Assembly (NCBI GenBank): GCA_958450325.1
Contig: OY288243.1
Location: 42,015,378-42,079,377, forward strand
Source of the DNA: Agrostemma githago
Taxonomy: Eukaryota > Streptophyta > Magnoliopsida > Caryophyllales > Caryophyllaceae
DNA: 64,000 nucleotides
Reading direction: 5' to 3'
This document shows, piece by piece, positions 35,616-46,148 of the stretch (the stretch's first letter is position 1; each line of letters starts with the position of its first letter). Position numbers and translations under genes: made by a program. The notes under the pieces were generated by a model. The model saw only the letters and a list, made by a program, of their open reading frames with translations. It was not told the origin of the DNA and ran no database searches.

Positions 35616-37198
35616 TTGCCATTTTAGCCAAATTTTGTTTTGCAAGCATTTCTTGCAACCAAGTAATAAGAGATTCAACAATTTTGCAACTTATTTGTGG
35701 AAAATGTGTAGGAGGTAGAGAAATGGGTAAGTCGGGGGTCGCGATTTCCCTTCAAACCCACAAAAGGTGGAGAACTTGGACTAATAAAACAATTTCGAAC
35801 ATGGTCACCTAAGGGATGGGACTCGGCAACCAAGGCCTTTTCACTCTGTGGGTGGTCATAATGGTCAAAATGCAAATCCCGTAGTAAATCCCTAGTAGAC
35901 TAGGTGGACTAAAGGTAAGAAACCAACGAAATCATTGTTTAAAGTCATTCTAGTAGACTAAAGTCCAAGACTCGACTCATATTGCTAGAAAGGGAAAGTA
36001 AACACTTGTGCACTAGCCTCAAAACCGGATTTTCGAAAACCTTTTACACACTAGACACAACTAAACAAGACAAAACAAAGACACAACAAAAACGAAAGGA
36101 AAAGAGATGAACACAACAAAACAAAACAAAACAAGAGAAAAGAGAACAAGCACATAAAGAAAATAAACACCACCTCGAAGCTTTCAAACAAGTCACCACA
36201 TCAACCACAAACTTCACAAAGCTCCACCCAAGCACACCATCACAAATCTCATCTAAACTCCACAAAAAAGGAAAGGGAGAAAGAATTGAAGGGGTATTAC
36301 CGGATGTCTTGAGCCTTTCGAAACTCACGACGATCAAGGAACCTACAAGAAAATGGGGAGGCAAAACACACAGTACAACAAAAATACGACACAATGACAC
36401 AAAAGAAAAAGACACAAAGGAAAATCTTTTTGGGTTTTATGAAATTTTTCAAATTTTTAGGGGTTTTAATGATTTTTTTTCGAAATAACTACAAAGATAA
36501 AACAAAACTAGCCTAAGATATCGCTCCCCCACACTTAAACCGAGCAATGTCCTCATGCTCGATCGGTAGTGTATGGAAGACAATAGAAAAGAAAAGAAAA
36601 AGGGAAAATAAAGCTAAAAATCAAAAACGAAAGTGAAGAAAGGGTAGAATGTGTCCGGCCGGTGTGTAATCAAGTCACCAAGGGCCGAGACAAGAAAAGA
36701 TATGGATGCGGGAAGAAATAAAAAGAAGAAAATAAAAGGAAATGGGAGGGGAGGGCTAGGTGTAATCAAGTTACCTAGCTCGGATTCCGCCTAAATCCGA
36801 CTAAATCCTATCGAAAGAAAATAAATAAGGAAAAAGTGAAATTACTTGTCAATTTGGATTTTTGAAATGACTCTCAATGTAGTCACGTCATCGAGAATCG
36901 GGAGCAATAATAACCAAGGGCCTCGAGGGCTACTAAGAAACCAAATACATAAAGGGAAGGGGAACAAACGAATAAAGACTAGCAATAAAAGATGGAAAAA
37001 AAGGAGAGTCGCCTACCAAATGGTTAGCAACTTACTAACTCCATCGTCTCAATGATCATAATTGGCACGTTGCTTGTCTTCATCATCGATATTCTTCTTC
37101 ATGCTCAATGTAATCGCACGGTTGAAGTTCTAGGCTTGCATTGGTGTGATGAGGGTGGGATTTGAGGTTGAACTTGGTGTATAATGATGATAAGGGTG

Positions 37199-37205
37199 TA
37201 TATAT
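37199..37205 (-). promoter_or_regulatory. Internal TATA-like box, Athila 1
   Basis: Minus-strand ATATATA followed by CACCCTTA, about 120 bp downstream (element sense) of the internal palindrome array; the same order as in the LTR. Athila 2 has it at 47878-47884. Confidence 0.35.
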
Positions 37206-37322
37206 GGAGTGCAAGAGTGGGACGATAGAGGCAAGGGTATCGAGGGAGGTTGGGAGGGGGTGTAAAACGGTTGGGCGGGGCTTAAATGAGGTATCAAAGA
37301 CAAACGGGGCTGCTGAGGACCA

Positions 37323-37466
37323 TCCCGATTGTGACCAACCTCATCTCGGTCGGGATGGTTCCATCCCGGTCGGGATGACCATGATCCCGATCGGGATGGA
37401 CAGGCAGTAGCTCCAACTTTCGTGCACACATCATCCCGGTCGGGATGAGACCCTTCCCGGTCGGGA
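37323..37466. repeat. Phased palindrome array, Athila 1 interior (6 sites)
   Basis: Sites start at 37323, 37344, 37364, 37385, 37434 and 37455: steps 21, 20, 21, 49, 21. The first two are imperfect (TCCCGATTGTGA, TCTCGGTCGGGA), the others TCCCGRTCGGGA. Confidence 0.88.
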
Positions 37467-37841
37467 TGACTCTTCTTGGCCTTCAATCCTCTAGTAACTC
37501 CACCCACAAGGCAACTAATACATCGGGATTTAGAATCCCGTCCCCAAAAGCTTGTCAAAAGCTCAAAAACCCGACTTCCTTGCTCAAGAACCAAGCTCTA
37601 TCAACAACCACTCCTCTCTAAACTTCACCTTCACTTCACACCTATCAAATAAGCTCAAAACATCCATCAAAATCCCTCCCTCACATCGCTCATCAACCAA
37701 CCAAATAACAAGAATTCCACAAGCACACAAATCCAAAAACCACACAAATACAATTACAACCACAAAGGATAAGGAAAAGATATATACAAATCGACGGTTC
37801 TTGAGGAACTCCGTCAAACATAGGAATGTAGGATTCTTCAT

Positions 37842-39656
37842 TCAATTTTTTATTTCAACACGGCATACAACTCCATCGCCTTCAAGAGCACGGAGTAACA
37901 AATCAAAGGCTCGTGAAAAATCTTCAATCAAGCTCGTGGAGTACCAATCCATACTCCAAGGTTCTTCACAACCTTGCCTTGAAGTTCCCGGGGCATCCCG
38001 ATCTACTAAGTTAAACGGCTTGAGCTTGTACTTTCGATCCTTCGGTATATACCCAAACGTCCATCTATCTTCACAAGGCCTCAAGGGAGGCTCAACTTTC
38101 TTCTCAATAACCGACTTATCTCCAATAATGTAACATGGGCATTCATCCGCCCCAAGCTCGGAATCATCATCTTCCATCCCACACAAGTTGTTATACTTCA
38201 AGCTTTCACTCGACTCATTCCCTAGATCTTTGTCATTAAAGGCATGGATCATATTACATGATTCTTCATATATAAGCGAGGTGTTGCCTTGGAGGTCAAA
38301 CACGAGCTTCTCATCGCCTAGCTCAAAAGTAATCCTACCCTTCTTGACATCGATCATTGCACCGGCGGTATGTAGAAAGGGGTGCCCTAGGATAATAGGA
38401 GTGATAGCATCCACCGGCATATCAAGCACGAGAAAGTCGACCGGAATGAAGAATTTCCCTATTCTTAATGGCACATCCTCTAACATTCCTAATGGTCGAT
38501 TAAGCAAACGATCGGTTATTTGGAGTGTGATCGAGGTACACTTAAGCTCTTTCATCCCAAGTCGCTCACAAATAGAATAGGGAAGAATGCTCACACTCGC
38601 TCCCGAATCACATAATGCTCTTTCAATCTTCAAGTTCCCTATGGTGCACGGGATTGAGAAACTACCCGGATTCTTCAACTTAGGAAGTGTAGAGCCTTGT
38701 ATGAGCTCGCTCACCTTTCTTGTGAATGCTATGGTCTCTTCCTTGTCGAAGGATCTCTTCCTAGCCAATACTTCTTTTATGAACTTGCCATATGCTGGGA
38801 TTTGGGTAATTAGCTTGGTGAAAGGGATACTCACATCCAATTTCTTCACTATATCCACAAACTTGTCAAATTGAACATCCACCTTAGTCTTCATTTGCCT
38901 TGTTGGGAAAGGCAACTTAATGTGTATCTTGTCTTGCTCAATAGGTTGAGACTTTTCAATTGACACTTTCTTCTTTCCATTATCTTTCTCTTGGGGTGAG
39001 GGGAACTTGTCTTCAATAGGTTTTTCAACCTCCCACATGACTTGCTCTTCCATGAGATTTCCCAAATTTTCATTGGTTTGAGATGGAGATTGCACTTCCT
39101 TCATTGCTTCATGCTCAATAGGAAACAAGGGAGAATCATAAGATGCACCGCTTCTCAAGGTGATAGCATTCACATGTTCAAATTTTGTTGATACACCTTG
39201 AGGAGGTAGTTGTTCCTTTTGTCTTGAAGAACTACCCGAAGCTACTTGAGCTAGTTGGGTTTCAAGCATTTTCACATGCGTATCTCTTGCCTTGTTTTCC
39301 ATTTGAAGGTGAGTAAAGAATTCTTGTTGAGCTTTTTGCATCTCCAATTGGCTTCTTTGTATCTCCAAAATTGTCTTTTGCATCTCCGGATCTCTAGGTG
39401 AAGATTGTTGATTGTGTGTGGTATTGGTAATGGCTAGGGGAATGCCATAATCATGAATTGGAGACCGGCTTCTTTGCTTGCTTTCTTGTTGAGTATTTTG
39501 GGACCCTTGTTGTTGTTGAAAGTTCCCTTGGAACCCTTGAGTATTGCCTTGATTTAGGCCTTGAGAGTTACCATTATTGTGATTGTGGTAACCTTGATTG
39601 TTGCTTTGGTATCCTTGAGATTGTTGGTTTCCTTGGAAACCACCTTGATGATTGAA
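37842..39656 (-). CDS. pro: Athila 1 Gag tail and aspartic protease
   Basis: The frame is open from 39656 (after the deletion) to the stop at 37842; the first ATG is at 39383. A Gln-rich stretch (QRSQLEMQKAQQEFF) leads to a region with FDKFVDIVKKLDVSIPF. The protease follows, with active site C-D-S-G-A near residue 256 from that ATG, then LGMLEDVPLRIGKFFIPVDFLVLDM and ILGHPFL. Protease would mature Gag. After it comes an acidic segment and RWTFGYIPKDRKYKLKPF, then a C-terminus with no recognised domain. Where RT should begin there is a stop and non-coding sequence, so this is a gag-protease only element. It is in the same ancestral ORF as the Gag entry to its right. Confidence 0.82.
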   Translation of the reverse strand, partial: FNHQGGFQGNQQSQGYQSNNQGYHNHNNGNSQGLNQGNTQGFQGNFQQQQGSQNTQQESKQRSRSPIHDYGIPLAITNTTHNQQSSPRDPEMQKTILEIQRSQLEMQKAQQEFFTHLQMENKARDTHVKMLETQLAQVASGSSSRQKEQLPPQGVSTKFEHVNAITLRSGASYDSPLFPIEHEAMKEVQSPSQTNENLGNLMEEQVMWEVEKPIEDKFPSPQEKDNGKKKVSIEKSQPIEQDKIHIKLPFPTRQMKTKVDVQFDKFVDIVKKLDVSIPFTKLITQIPAYGKFIKEVLARKRSFDKEETIAFTRKVSELIQGSTLPKLKNPGSFSIPCTIGNLKIERALCDSGASVSILPYSICERLGMKELKCTSITLQITDRLLNRPLGMLEDVPLRIGKFFIPVDFLVLDMPVDAITPIILGHPFLHTAGAMIDVKKGRITFELGDEKLVFDLQGNTSLIYEESCNMIHAFNDKDLGNESSESLKYNNLCGMEDDDSELGADECPCYIIGDKSVIEKKVEPPLRPCEDRWTFGYIPKDRKYKLKPFNLVDRDAPGTSRQGCEEPWSMDWYSTSLIEDFSRAFDLLLRALEGDGVVCRVEIKN

Positions 39657-41116
39657 GTTCCCTTATTATGGAACCCTGGATTGTTGTTGAAGGCACCTTG
39701 GTTATGTTGTTGGAAGTTGTTAAAAGGCCTTTGATTGCCTTGATAACCTTGGAAACCTTCATTGTTGTCCCTTAAGAGAGGAGGAACATACGGTAGACGG
39801 TATTGTTGTTGAGCTTGTTGTTGGGAGGCTTGGAACATGTGAGGATTTGGCACATTTTGAGCCTTGAAGTTAGAGTATGGGGCACCTTGCTTGTATGCTT
39901 GAAAAGCATTTACTTGCTCAATGCTACTTCGACAATGTAAAGGCTCATGTCCATATATTCCACAAATCTCGCATATCCCATAATAAGATGTAGAAGGAAT
40001 CACTCCCATAGCATTAATTTGATGGATCGATTGTAGATTGGAGGAACTAGTGCTTTGACCTTGATTAAAATGATTTTGGAGCTTCTTGTCAATATTATCC
40101 ATGTGTGGTTTCAATTGTGCTCCATGGTCGGCACTTAATTGTGTAATGACATCTATCTCATGCCTTGCCCCTCTACTTTCCTTCCTTGGCCTTGAGTATT
40201 GAGAGTTATGGACCGCCATTTCTTCAATTCTTGACCAAGTTTGGTCATCATCCACCTCGGTGAACCTTCCATTGGAGCCCATATTGAGTATGGCTCTTGA
40301 ATCCTCGTATAAACCGTTCCAAAATTGTTGGACCAAGAACCATTGTGAAAGCCCATGGTGGGGGCACGATCTAATCAAAGCCTTGAACCGCTCCCATGTT
40401 TCATAAAGGCTCTCTTCATCTCGTTGTTGGAAACCGATGATGGAGGCCCTTAACAAATTCGTCTTTTCCGGAGGGTAAAACTTTTGGTAGAACGCCAATG
40501 CAAGTTTCTTCCAAGTATCAATCCCCATGGTTGCCCTATCGAGACTCTTGATCCATTGCTTTGCTTTTCCAATGAGAGAGAACGGGAAAAGTACCCAACG
40601 AATTTGATCTTGAGTAACCCCGGGTTGAGATATGGCGTCACAATAATCGGAGAAGGTCTTCATGTGTTGATGCGGGTCTTCGGTGGGCAAACCACTAAAT
40701 TGATTCCTTTCTAGAATTTGGATGAATTGTGTCTTTGCTACAAAATTTCCGACATAAGCGGCCGGTAAAGTGCTTGGTCCGGACAAGACATCCTCGGTAA
40801 AGGTAGAATGGGATGAGAAATTCGGCATTGTTGGATAAGCGGGAGATGATGGTGTAGATGGTGTTGATGTAGATGTTGAAGGAGAACTAGGTTGAGAAGA
40901 GTGACTAGAAGAAGTACCAAAGGGATTGATGAAGGTCCCTTCGGTATTGCCTTGAGGTTGTTCGTTAAAGTCGAATCCTTGGGCTTGTTCTTCAATGGTA
41001 TTGCTAGTACCCGGTTGAGAATTTCTAACCCGATCAATCGTTCGTTGGCGAAAGGCTCTAAAAAGTCTCTCCGGCTCTGGATTGAAGAGAAAGAAGTCGT
41101 CTCTCCTCCTAGGCAT
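39554..41116 (-). CDS. gag: Athila 1 Gag (upstream part of gag-protease)
   Basis: 520 codons from the ATG at 41116. After a Ser/Thr/Pro-rich linker (about residues 70-105), the gag domain shows QFSGLPTEDPHQHMKTF, FPFSLIGKAKQWIKSL, LALAFYQKFYPPEKTNLLR and ESLYETWERFKALIRSCPHHG, which are Athila signatures. A C-x2-C-x4-H-x4-C zinc knuckle (CEICGIYGHEPLHC) lies near residue 380, then a Gln/Asn-rich tail. It forms the particle and binds RNA. A 1-nt deletion near 39660 throws the frame out for the last 35 or so residues (from GFHNKG); the correct frame continues, open, into the protease ORF below. Its flanking TAG and the repetitive tail make the ORF end meaningless as a protein end. Confidence 0.85.
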   Translation of the reverse strand: MPRRRDDFFLFNPEPERLFRAFRQRTIDRVRNSQPGTSNTIEEQAQGFDFNEQPQGNTEGTFINPFGTSSSHSSQPSSPSTSTSTPSTPSSPAYPTMPNFSSHSTFTEDVLSGPSTLPAAYVGNFVAKTQFIQILERNQFSGLPTEDPHQHMKTFSDYCDAISQPGVTQDQIRWVLFPFSLIGKAKQWIKSLDRATMGIDTWKKLALAFYQKFYPPEKTNLLRASIIGFQQRDEESLYETWERFKALIRSCPHHGLSQWFLVQQFWNGLYEDSRAILNMGSNGRFTEVDDDQTWSRIEEMAVHNSQYSRPRKESRGARHEIDVITQLSADHGAQLKPHMDNIDKKLQNHFNQGQSTSSSNLQSIHQINAMGVIPSTSYYGICEICGIYGHEPLHCRSSIEQVNAFQAYKQGAPYSNFKAQNVPNPHMFQASQQQAQQQYRLPYVPPLLRDNNEGFQGYQGNQRPFNNFQQHNQGAFNNNPGFHNKGTSIIKVVSKETNNLKDTKATIKVTTITIMVTLKA

Positions 41117-41323
41117 GCACTACACACTTGGAACAAATGTGAGAATACCTAGTGCTTTATGGGCACTAGGTAGAGACAATAAACAAACACAACCCAAGAC
41201 AAAGATAGGAGAAAGCTATAAAAATAAAGGAGAAGACTACAAAATATGCACAATGGATAGAAAAGAAAAGCACAAAACGATAACTAAGTCTAGCTAATAA
41301 GCAAACTAAGTCTAAACGTGCAC

Positions 41324-41343
41324 CGTCCCCGGCAACGGCGCCA
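41324..41343 (-). promoter_or_regulatory. Primer binding site of Athila 1 (tRNA-Asp)
   Basis: Minus-strand TGGCGCCGTTGCCGGGGA begins three bases inside the LTR edge and is the exact complement of the plant tRNA-Asp 3' end, the primer reported for Athila elements. Confidence 0.85.
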
Positions 41344-42422
41344 AATTGATGGTAGGATTTGCCGTGGGTCCCGCCACCAAATGAGTCCAACTAATCCTAA
41401 CGGGTAGCTAGGGTAAGTCGGGTCGAGTCCACGGGGACAGTAATAGGTGTCTAGACTAGGGTCAACTCACAAACAAGACTAAATTACCATCACAACACAA
41501 AGGGAGACTAGCTAACAAGAATTGATTAACTATGATGATTGGAGGAGATGGAAGTGGACTAACAATGAACTATGTATAACATGAACTAATTGAACAACTA
41601 GCACTAAAACAATCAACTAACTAGATAAATACATGCTAACAAGATGGAGAAATCAAATAGGGAAAAGGTAGGGTTAGTTTGGGTTCATAAGTGTAGTAGG
41701 ATAGTTAAGAAATCGAGGGTGTAAGCTTCACCTAGTTACTAAGGTCGGTCCGCGCTCTTGCGTCAAAGACAAAACCCGAATACTCATGCAAGATGCTACC
41801 CAATACACAAGAATTCTATCATAAATCAACCACACAATGAGAAGAGGAAAACTAGCATGAGAAGGATGGCCAATTCTACTCAAACAAGCAATTCAACAAA
41901 CACATAGAGTGCTCAACATATGACTAGCAACAAAGAATCCACCTTTACCCTCAATCAAGACCTAATCATCCATAATCCACACTTAATCCCCCTACTAACC
42001 CCACAAAATTTCTACTCAACCATAATCAAACTAACAACAATACAAACAAGAGAAGTCAACACAAACATCCAAACATTCATTATGAACTAACAAGAACAAT
42101 GAACAATATGTAAAGATTAAAACTTGAAGAACTAAACAAGGATTAAGAGAAAAGAAAATAAGAAGATTATACCAACTAATAAGAGGATGAAAAGATGAGA
42201 AATTGTATTAAAAGAACACCCAAAAATCTCCACCAAAAGTTGTCAACGATTGATGAATTCTTCAAGAGTTTCCTTAATACAAGATTAACTAACTAAAATA
42301 AGCTAAGATTAACAAGGATTAAGAAAAGATTAATGTAAACTAAGCTAAGGATGAAGATAGTATAATTAGGGTCTAGAATAAAGTAGAGTAGTATAATGTC
42401 CTTAAACAATACAAAGGGAGGG

Positions 42423-42431
42423 TATTTATAT
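42423..42431 (-). promoter_or_regulatory. TATA box, Athila 1 5' LTR (promoter copy)
   Basis: Same box as in the left LTR, in the copy that would drive transcription of gag-protease. Confidence 0.5.
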
Positions 42432-42484
42432 GGGTTCACGAGCGAAGGAATTGAAAAGAAACAAAACGAGCTGCAGCTGGCCCT

Positions 42485-42628
42485 TCCCGGCCGGGAAGGA
42501 TGGTGATACCGACCGGGATGGGTGGTCCCGACCGGGAAGACACTTGGTCCTGACCGGGATGGGTGATCAGTGGCCGCTGTTTGCTTTCCACTTCATCCCG
42601 GTCGTGATGCTTGCAATCCCGACCGGGA
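42485..42628. repeat. Phased palindrome array, Athila 1 5' LTR (6 sites)
   Basis: Sites start at 42485, 42507, 42526, 42548, 42596 and 42617: steps 22, 19, 22, 48, 21, the same as in the other LTR. Confidence 0.88.
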
Positions 42629-42967
42629 TGGGTCTTGTAGGCTTCAAATGAGATCTCAGGGGTCCCTACTTGCTCCTCATAGGCTTCTCATCGATTCTCG
42701 GTGCTCGGGATCGAGTCTAAAGGGCTCGGGAATAGGTCCCAAGGGCTCGGGATCGAGTCTAAGCTACCGAGTGATCGTTGCTTCTCTTCGTTGGCTCCAA
42801 ATGTGTCGGAAACGACTCGGAATCGTTCCACCTCTCCAAGATTGGCCTTAGGAACCTAAAATGAACTAGAAGAAGCGTAAGTAGCCAAGAAACCGCTCCA
42901 AAGAGCAATTCCGCAAGAGAAACCGGGACCAAACACAACAAATAACCACTAGAAGACACACTTATCA

Positions 42968-43365
42968 GTTCCCAAGCTAATAACACAAATCGATATGGAC
43001 AAAACCCTAATAGTATGACAACAAAGCAATAAAAACGTTGGTAACTTACCTAGGTTCCTCCTAACCTTCTAAGAACGTACCACGGGACGATAGGCGGGAT
43101 GGAAAAAGGATGAACCACGGAGTTAGTCGACACCGTAGGTAAAGTGGAACCCCGCCTCCTTTAGCGAAAAGCCTAGAGGGTCGTCCCATGCTTAAAAACT
43201 GCCCAACTAGTCTAAGCAAAAAGGTGGATATGGTTGCAAAGTGAGGGAAGACCGACCATTACCGGTATCATCCTTACTAGGGACTTGGTCCTTTGGTAGG
43301 CTCTTCATGGTAATAGTCGGAAAAAAGGCTTATTTTTGAGGGTGAGAGTTCTTTTTGTGAGATGA
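42968..43365 (-). other. Athila 2 interior between Athila 1 and the Tekay-like solo LTR
   Basis: Matches 35052-35450 of Athila 1. Non-coding. Confidence 0.8.
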
Positions 43366-46148
43366 TGTAACACCCGCAATTTTCCTGACTTTGCTATCTG
43401 TTCCGTTACATTATATCGTAACTCTGTAATATTTCGTCAATTACATTTTTCCCATTTTCAGGTCTCTTTCATTATCGAGCCTAAAATTATTTATTTTTGT
43501 AAAAGGATTTTAATTATTCTATTTTTTTATTCGAAAACCCATTTAATTCTTTTCATCGCAAGAATATTTAATTATTTTTGAGAAATCATTTTTTTTTTCT
43601 GTGAACAATAGTTTTAAAATCGAGTTTGAACTATTTATTTTTATAAAAACGCTCGATTACATTTATAATTAATTTCTAGCTCAAAAATATTTTCGGACAC
43701 ATTTTATCAACACTACATATTATTTTTATCCTATCTATTTTAATTCTTATCCTAGTATTTATTTTAATCGGAAACTTATCATGTCGATTTGTTGCTTGTT
43801 CTTTCCATCTGAACCATCTCTTCTCCTAGTTGAGTTAAGAGTCCTTGTGACTTGATTATTCTTATCTTTTATCTTTCTAATTTCTCTTTATATTCTCTGC
43901 CATTCTAGTCTATTTTATTCACAACACAAGTCTCCTTCTCTCTTATTTCACGTTAAACTTTCTCTTTTTGTTCATCATCAATCTGATCCTAATTCATCTC
44001 TAATTCTTTCCGATCTCGAGGGTAAATAAATTACTCTTACTCGTTCTTCACCTTGTTTTCTTCTTTCTATTCACTTATAATGTGGTTTTAATACCATATG
44101 TTTAATTATTTCGTAGGCTATCATGCTAGATTCGACGAAGACGATTATTTAATTGATTCGGATCTCGATTAAGGTAACATTGACACGTTACTCGGTATTA
44201 TGTGATGTTATTGTTGTAGTTGCATGTATAGAAATTAGATTTTTGTTAGACAATATATTTATGTCTCGTTTTTAATAACAAAAACTTTAAAACCGTAAAT
44301 TTTCACATGTTTCGTTATTTTAAATCGTTTTTATGAGATTTGCGAATAAATCATTCTTTTAATTATTAAAAAGTATTATAAGGCCGAGACTAAAACATAC
44401 CTATAATAATAATTTATCTAACAATTTTCGTGATTTTTGATATAAACTGTCAAATTGAAAGTTTTATTGTTTTTACTAAAGTTATTTCAGAATCTGGTAT
44501 TATTTTTGTACGAATTAATAATTTATTTTAAAGACTTTATTTATGAAAAATTTGAAAAGAGACTACTATTTATTTTAAGTCTAATTTATGCCTATTTAAT
44601 TTCGTAAACTAATTCCAAGTATTTTGGTCGCAATAAATTGTTTATGAAGAGGTGTCAAACTAATCCGGGATTCTGTCAGTTGTGATAAGATTTAAATTGA
44701 AACATATACTAAACTTCTTATTTAATTTTGATAATTTACGTACATAAACTATGAAGAGTCTAAATAATGTTTCCAATTGGAGTTTATTTAAAATCGATTT
44801 TTAAACGTGTTTTATTAAATAAATACAAACGGGAGTCTAGTTCTGACAGTTTGTAAATATATGAACAAAAACCCATGTTTTATTCAGAATTTGGATTTTC
44901 TCCTGAAATAAAAGTTGTAACTAAGTTTCTAAAGTTTTCAACCCCACTGATCTTACGTTGTTTTGATTTTTAATAATTTAATTACGAATTTTATAGTAAG
45001 ACAGTGCGATTCTGGAAAATCTGTCAATTTGTTATTTAAATACCTTTAATTACTTAAACTTTAATCTTTTCAAAAATAATTATAATTTTGACTTTAGTTG
45101 ACTTTTAATCAAGAATTATACATTTATATAATAAATATAATGTTTACGTCTCGAGACCTAATATTAACTATTTTATATTCTATTTTAATCGATTTCTATT
45201 TATTATAATACCTACTTTTCGAAAGTTATTTTAAGAAAAGTTCTACATCTATAAAGTTTCCTCCTTTGAAAAACGAACTATATTTCTATTGAATTATGAT
45301 AATGGCTTTGTTTTGGAGTTATGGAATAAGGGAAGTGTACGGGTAGAGTAATACAGTCTAGAGTATACGTTTTGCCATCAGCTATAAGGCTAGTGTATCC
45401 GAGCGGGATGCATTGGTTGTTGAACTGGGCATGTTCTTGTCCAGGAGTGTATGTTCATTTTGACCTTAAGCTCGTACCTCGCATGTAAGACGCCGTCGGG
45501 TTGAACTGGGCACACTTGGTGTTCCAGGAGGGGTGTGCATATTTACTTAAGCTAGGACCTCGCATTGATAAGTCGCCGTCCTATTATGGTTGAGTAGCCT
45601 AGTTAGAGATCGAGGTTTGATTTGTTTGAACTAAGTTCTCGAAGCTAGTTTTTAGTATTCTCCTGGTGAAAGTCTATTCTGTTGCACTGATTCATATCCA
45701 TACCACCATTATTATTATTGATTAATATTGCTATTGCAGGTTGGCAATCATTTTAAATTATTTTACTATATCGTTTTAAACGTTTTCCGTTTTCAACTAT
45801 TTTGATATAATAGTAATTATGCTTTAATGTCATGTAATATGGCTGGGAGAACGTCGTCGTTACTCCCCACTGAATTGTGGCTGTTATGTTTATAACATGA
45901 CAGGTATTTTGCTGCTGGGTTTTTGGTGTGAGCTAGCGAGTAGCATGGATCCTACTCTACTTCATTTATATTAATTTTTGGATTGTTAAACCCATTTGGA
46001 GAATTTTTATTTTTTAGCCCTTTTGTAAAAAGTGGTCTTTGTATTGACTGACCGTTCTTTCTCTAAAATATAGAACATCAGTGTGTTTTAATCCCAAATC
46101 TACAGTGTTTCCGCCACTGTATTGCGTTAGAATTTATAGGGGATTACA
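43366..46148 (+). mobile_element. Tekay/Del-like solo LTR, copy 3
   Basis: 2783 bp, TGTAACACCCGC...GGGGATTACA, with a perfect GATGA duplication at 43361-43365 and 46149-46153. Removing it restores the TGAGATGATTTTCTTTGGC sequence seen uninterrupted in Athila 1 at 35446. No internal region, so it formed by LTR-LTR recombination. No ORF. Confidence 0.93.

Larger units (their letters stand above)
34732..37841 (-). other. Athila 1 non-coding 3' interior
   Basis: 3.1 kb in place of RT, integrase and env. Contains a polypyrimidine tract (35505-35615), A-rich stretches around 36040-36140, a TATA-like box at 37199-37205 and a palindrome array at 37323-37466. Lys/Arg- and Phe/Leu-rich frames over the pyrimidine tract are composition artefacts. 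Two stretches, 36530-36560 and 47200-47240, share ACACTTAAACCGAGCAATG in both Athila copies. Confidence 0.7.
33112..42967 (-). mobile_element. Athila 1: complete non-autonomous Athila-type element
   Basis: 9.86 kb. LTRs of about 1620 bp, GTTCC duplication at 33107-33111 and 42968-42972, PBS for tRNA-Asp beside the right LTR, gag-protease on the minus strand, then about 3.1 kb without coding sequence before the 3' LTR. RT, RNase H, integrase and an env-like ORF, all expected in autonomous Athila, are missing. Athila 2 has the same plan, so the deletion predates both copies. Confidence 0.92.
41347..42967 (-). repeat. 5' LTR of Athila 1
   Basis: 1621 bp, TGATGGTAGG...CACTTATCA. By eye about 2-3 percent diverged from the left copy. 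TATA box at 42423-42431. Confidence 0.92.

Noticed and set aside
35392..35812. Lys/Arg-rich and Phe/Leu-rich frames, also at 46081-46502
   Set aside because: Composition artefacts of the Athila polypyrimidine tract.
37552..38133. 193-codon plus-strand frame and similar plus-strand frames over 38188-38874 and 48613-49257
   Set aside because: Antisense shadows of the Athila protease ORF; both copies show them only where the minus-strand gene is conserved.
41324..41343. tRNA-Asp-like sequence
   Set aside because: Only the complement of the 3' end is present; it is a primer binding site, not a tRNA gene.
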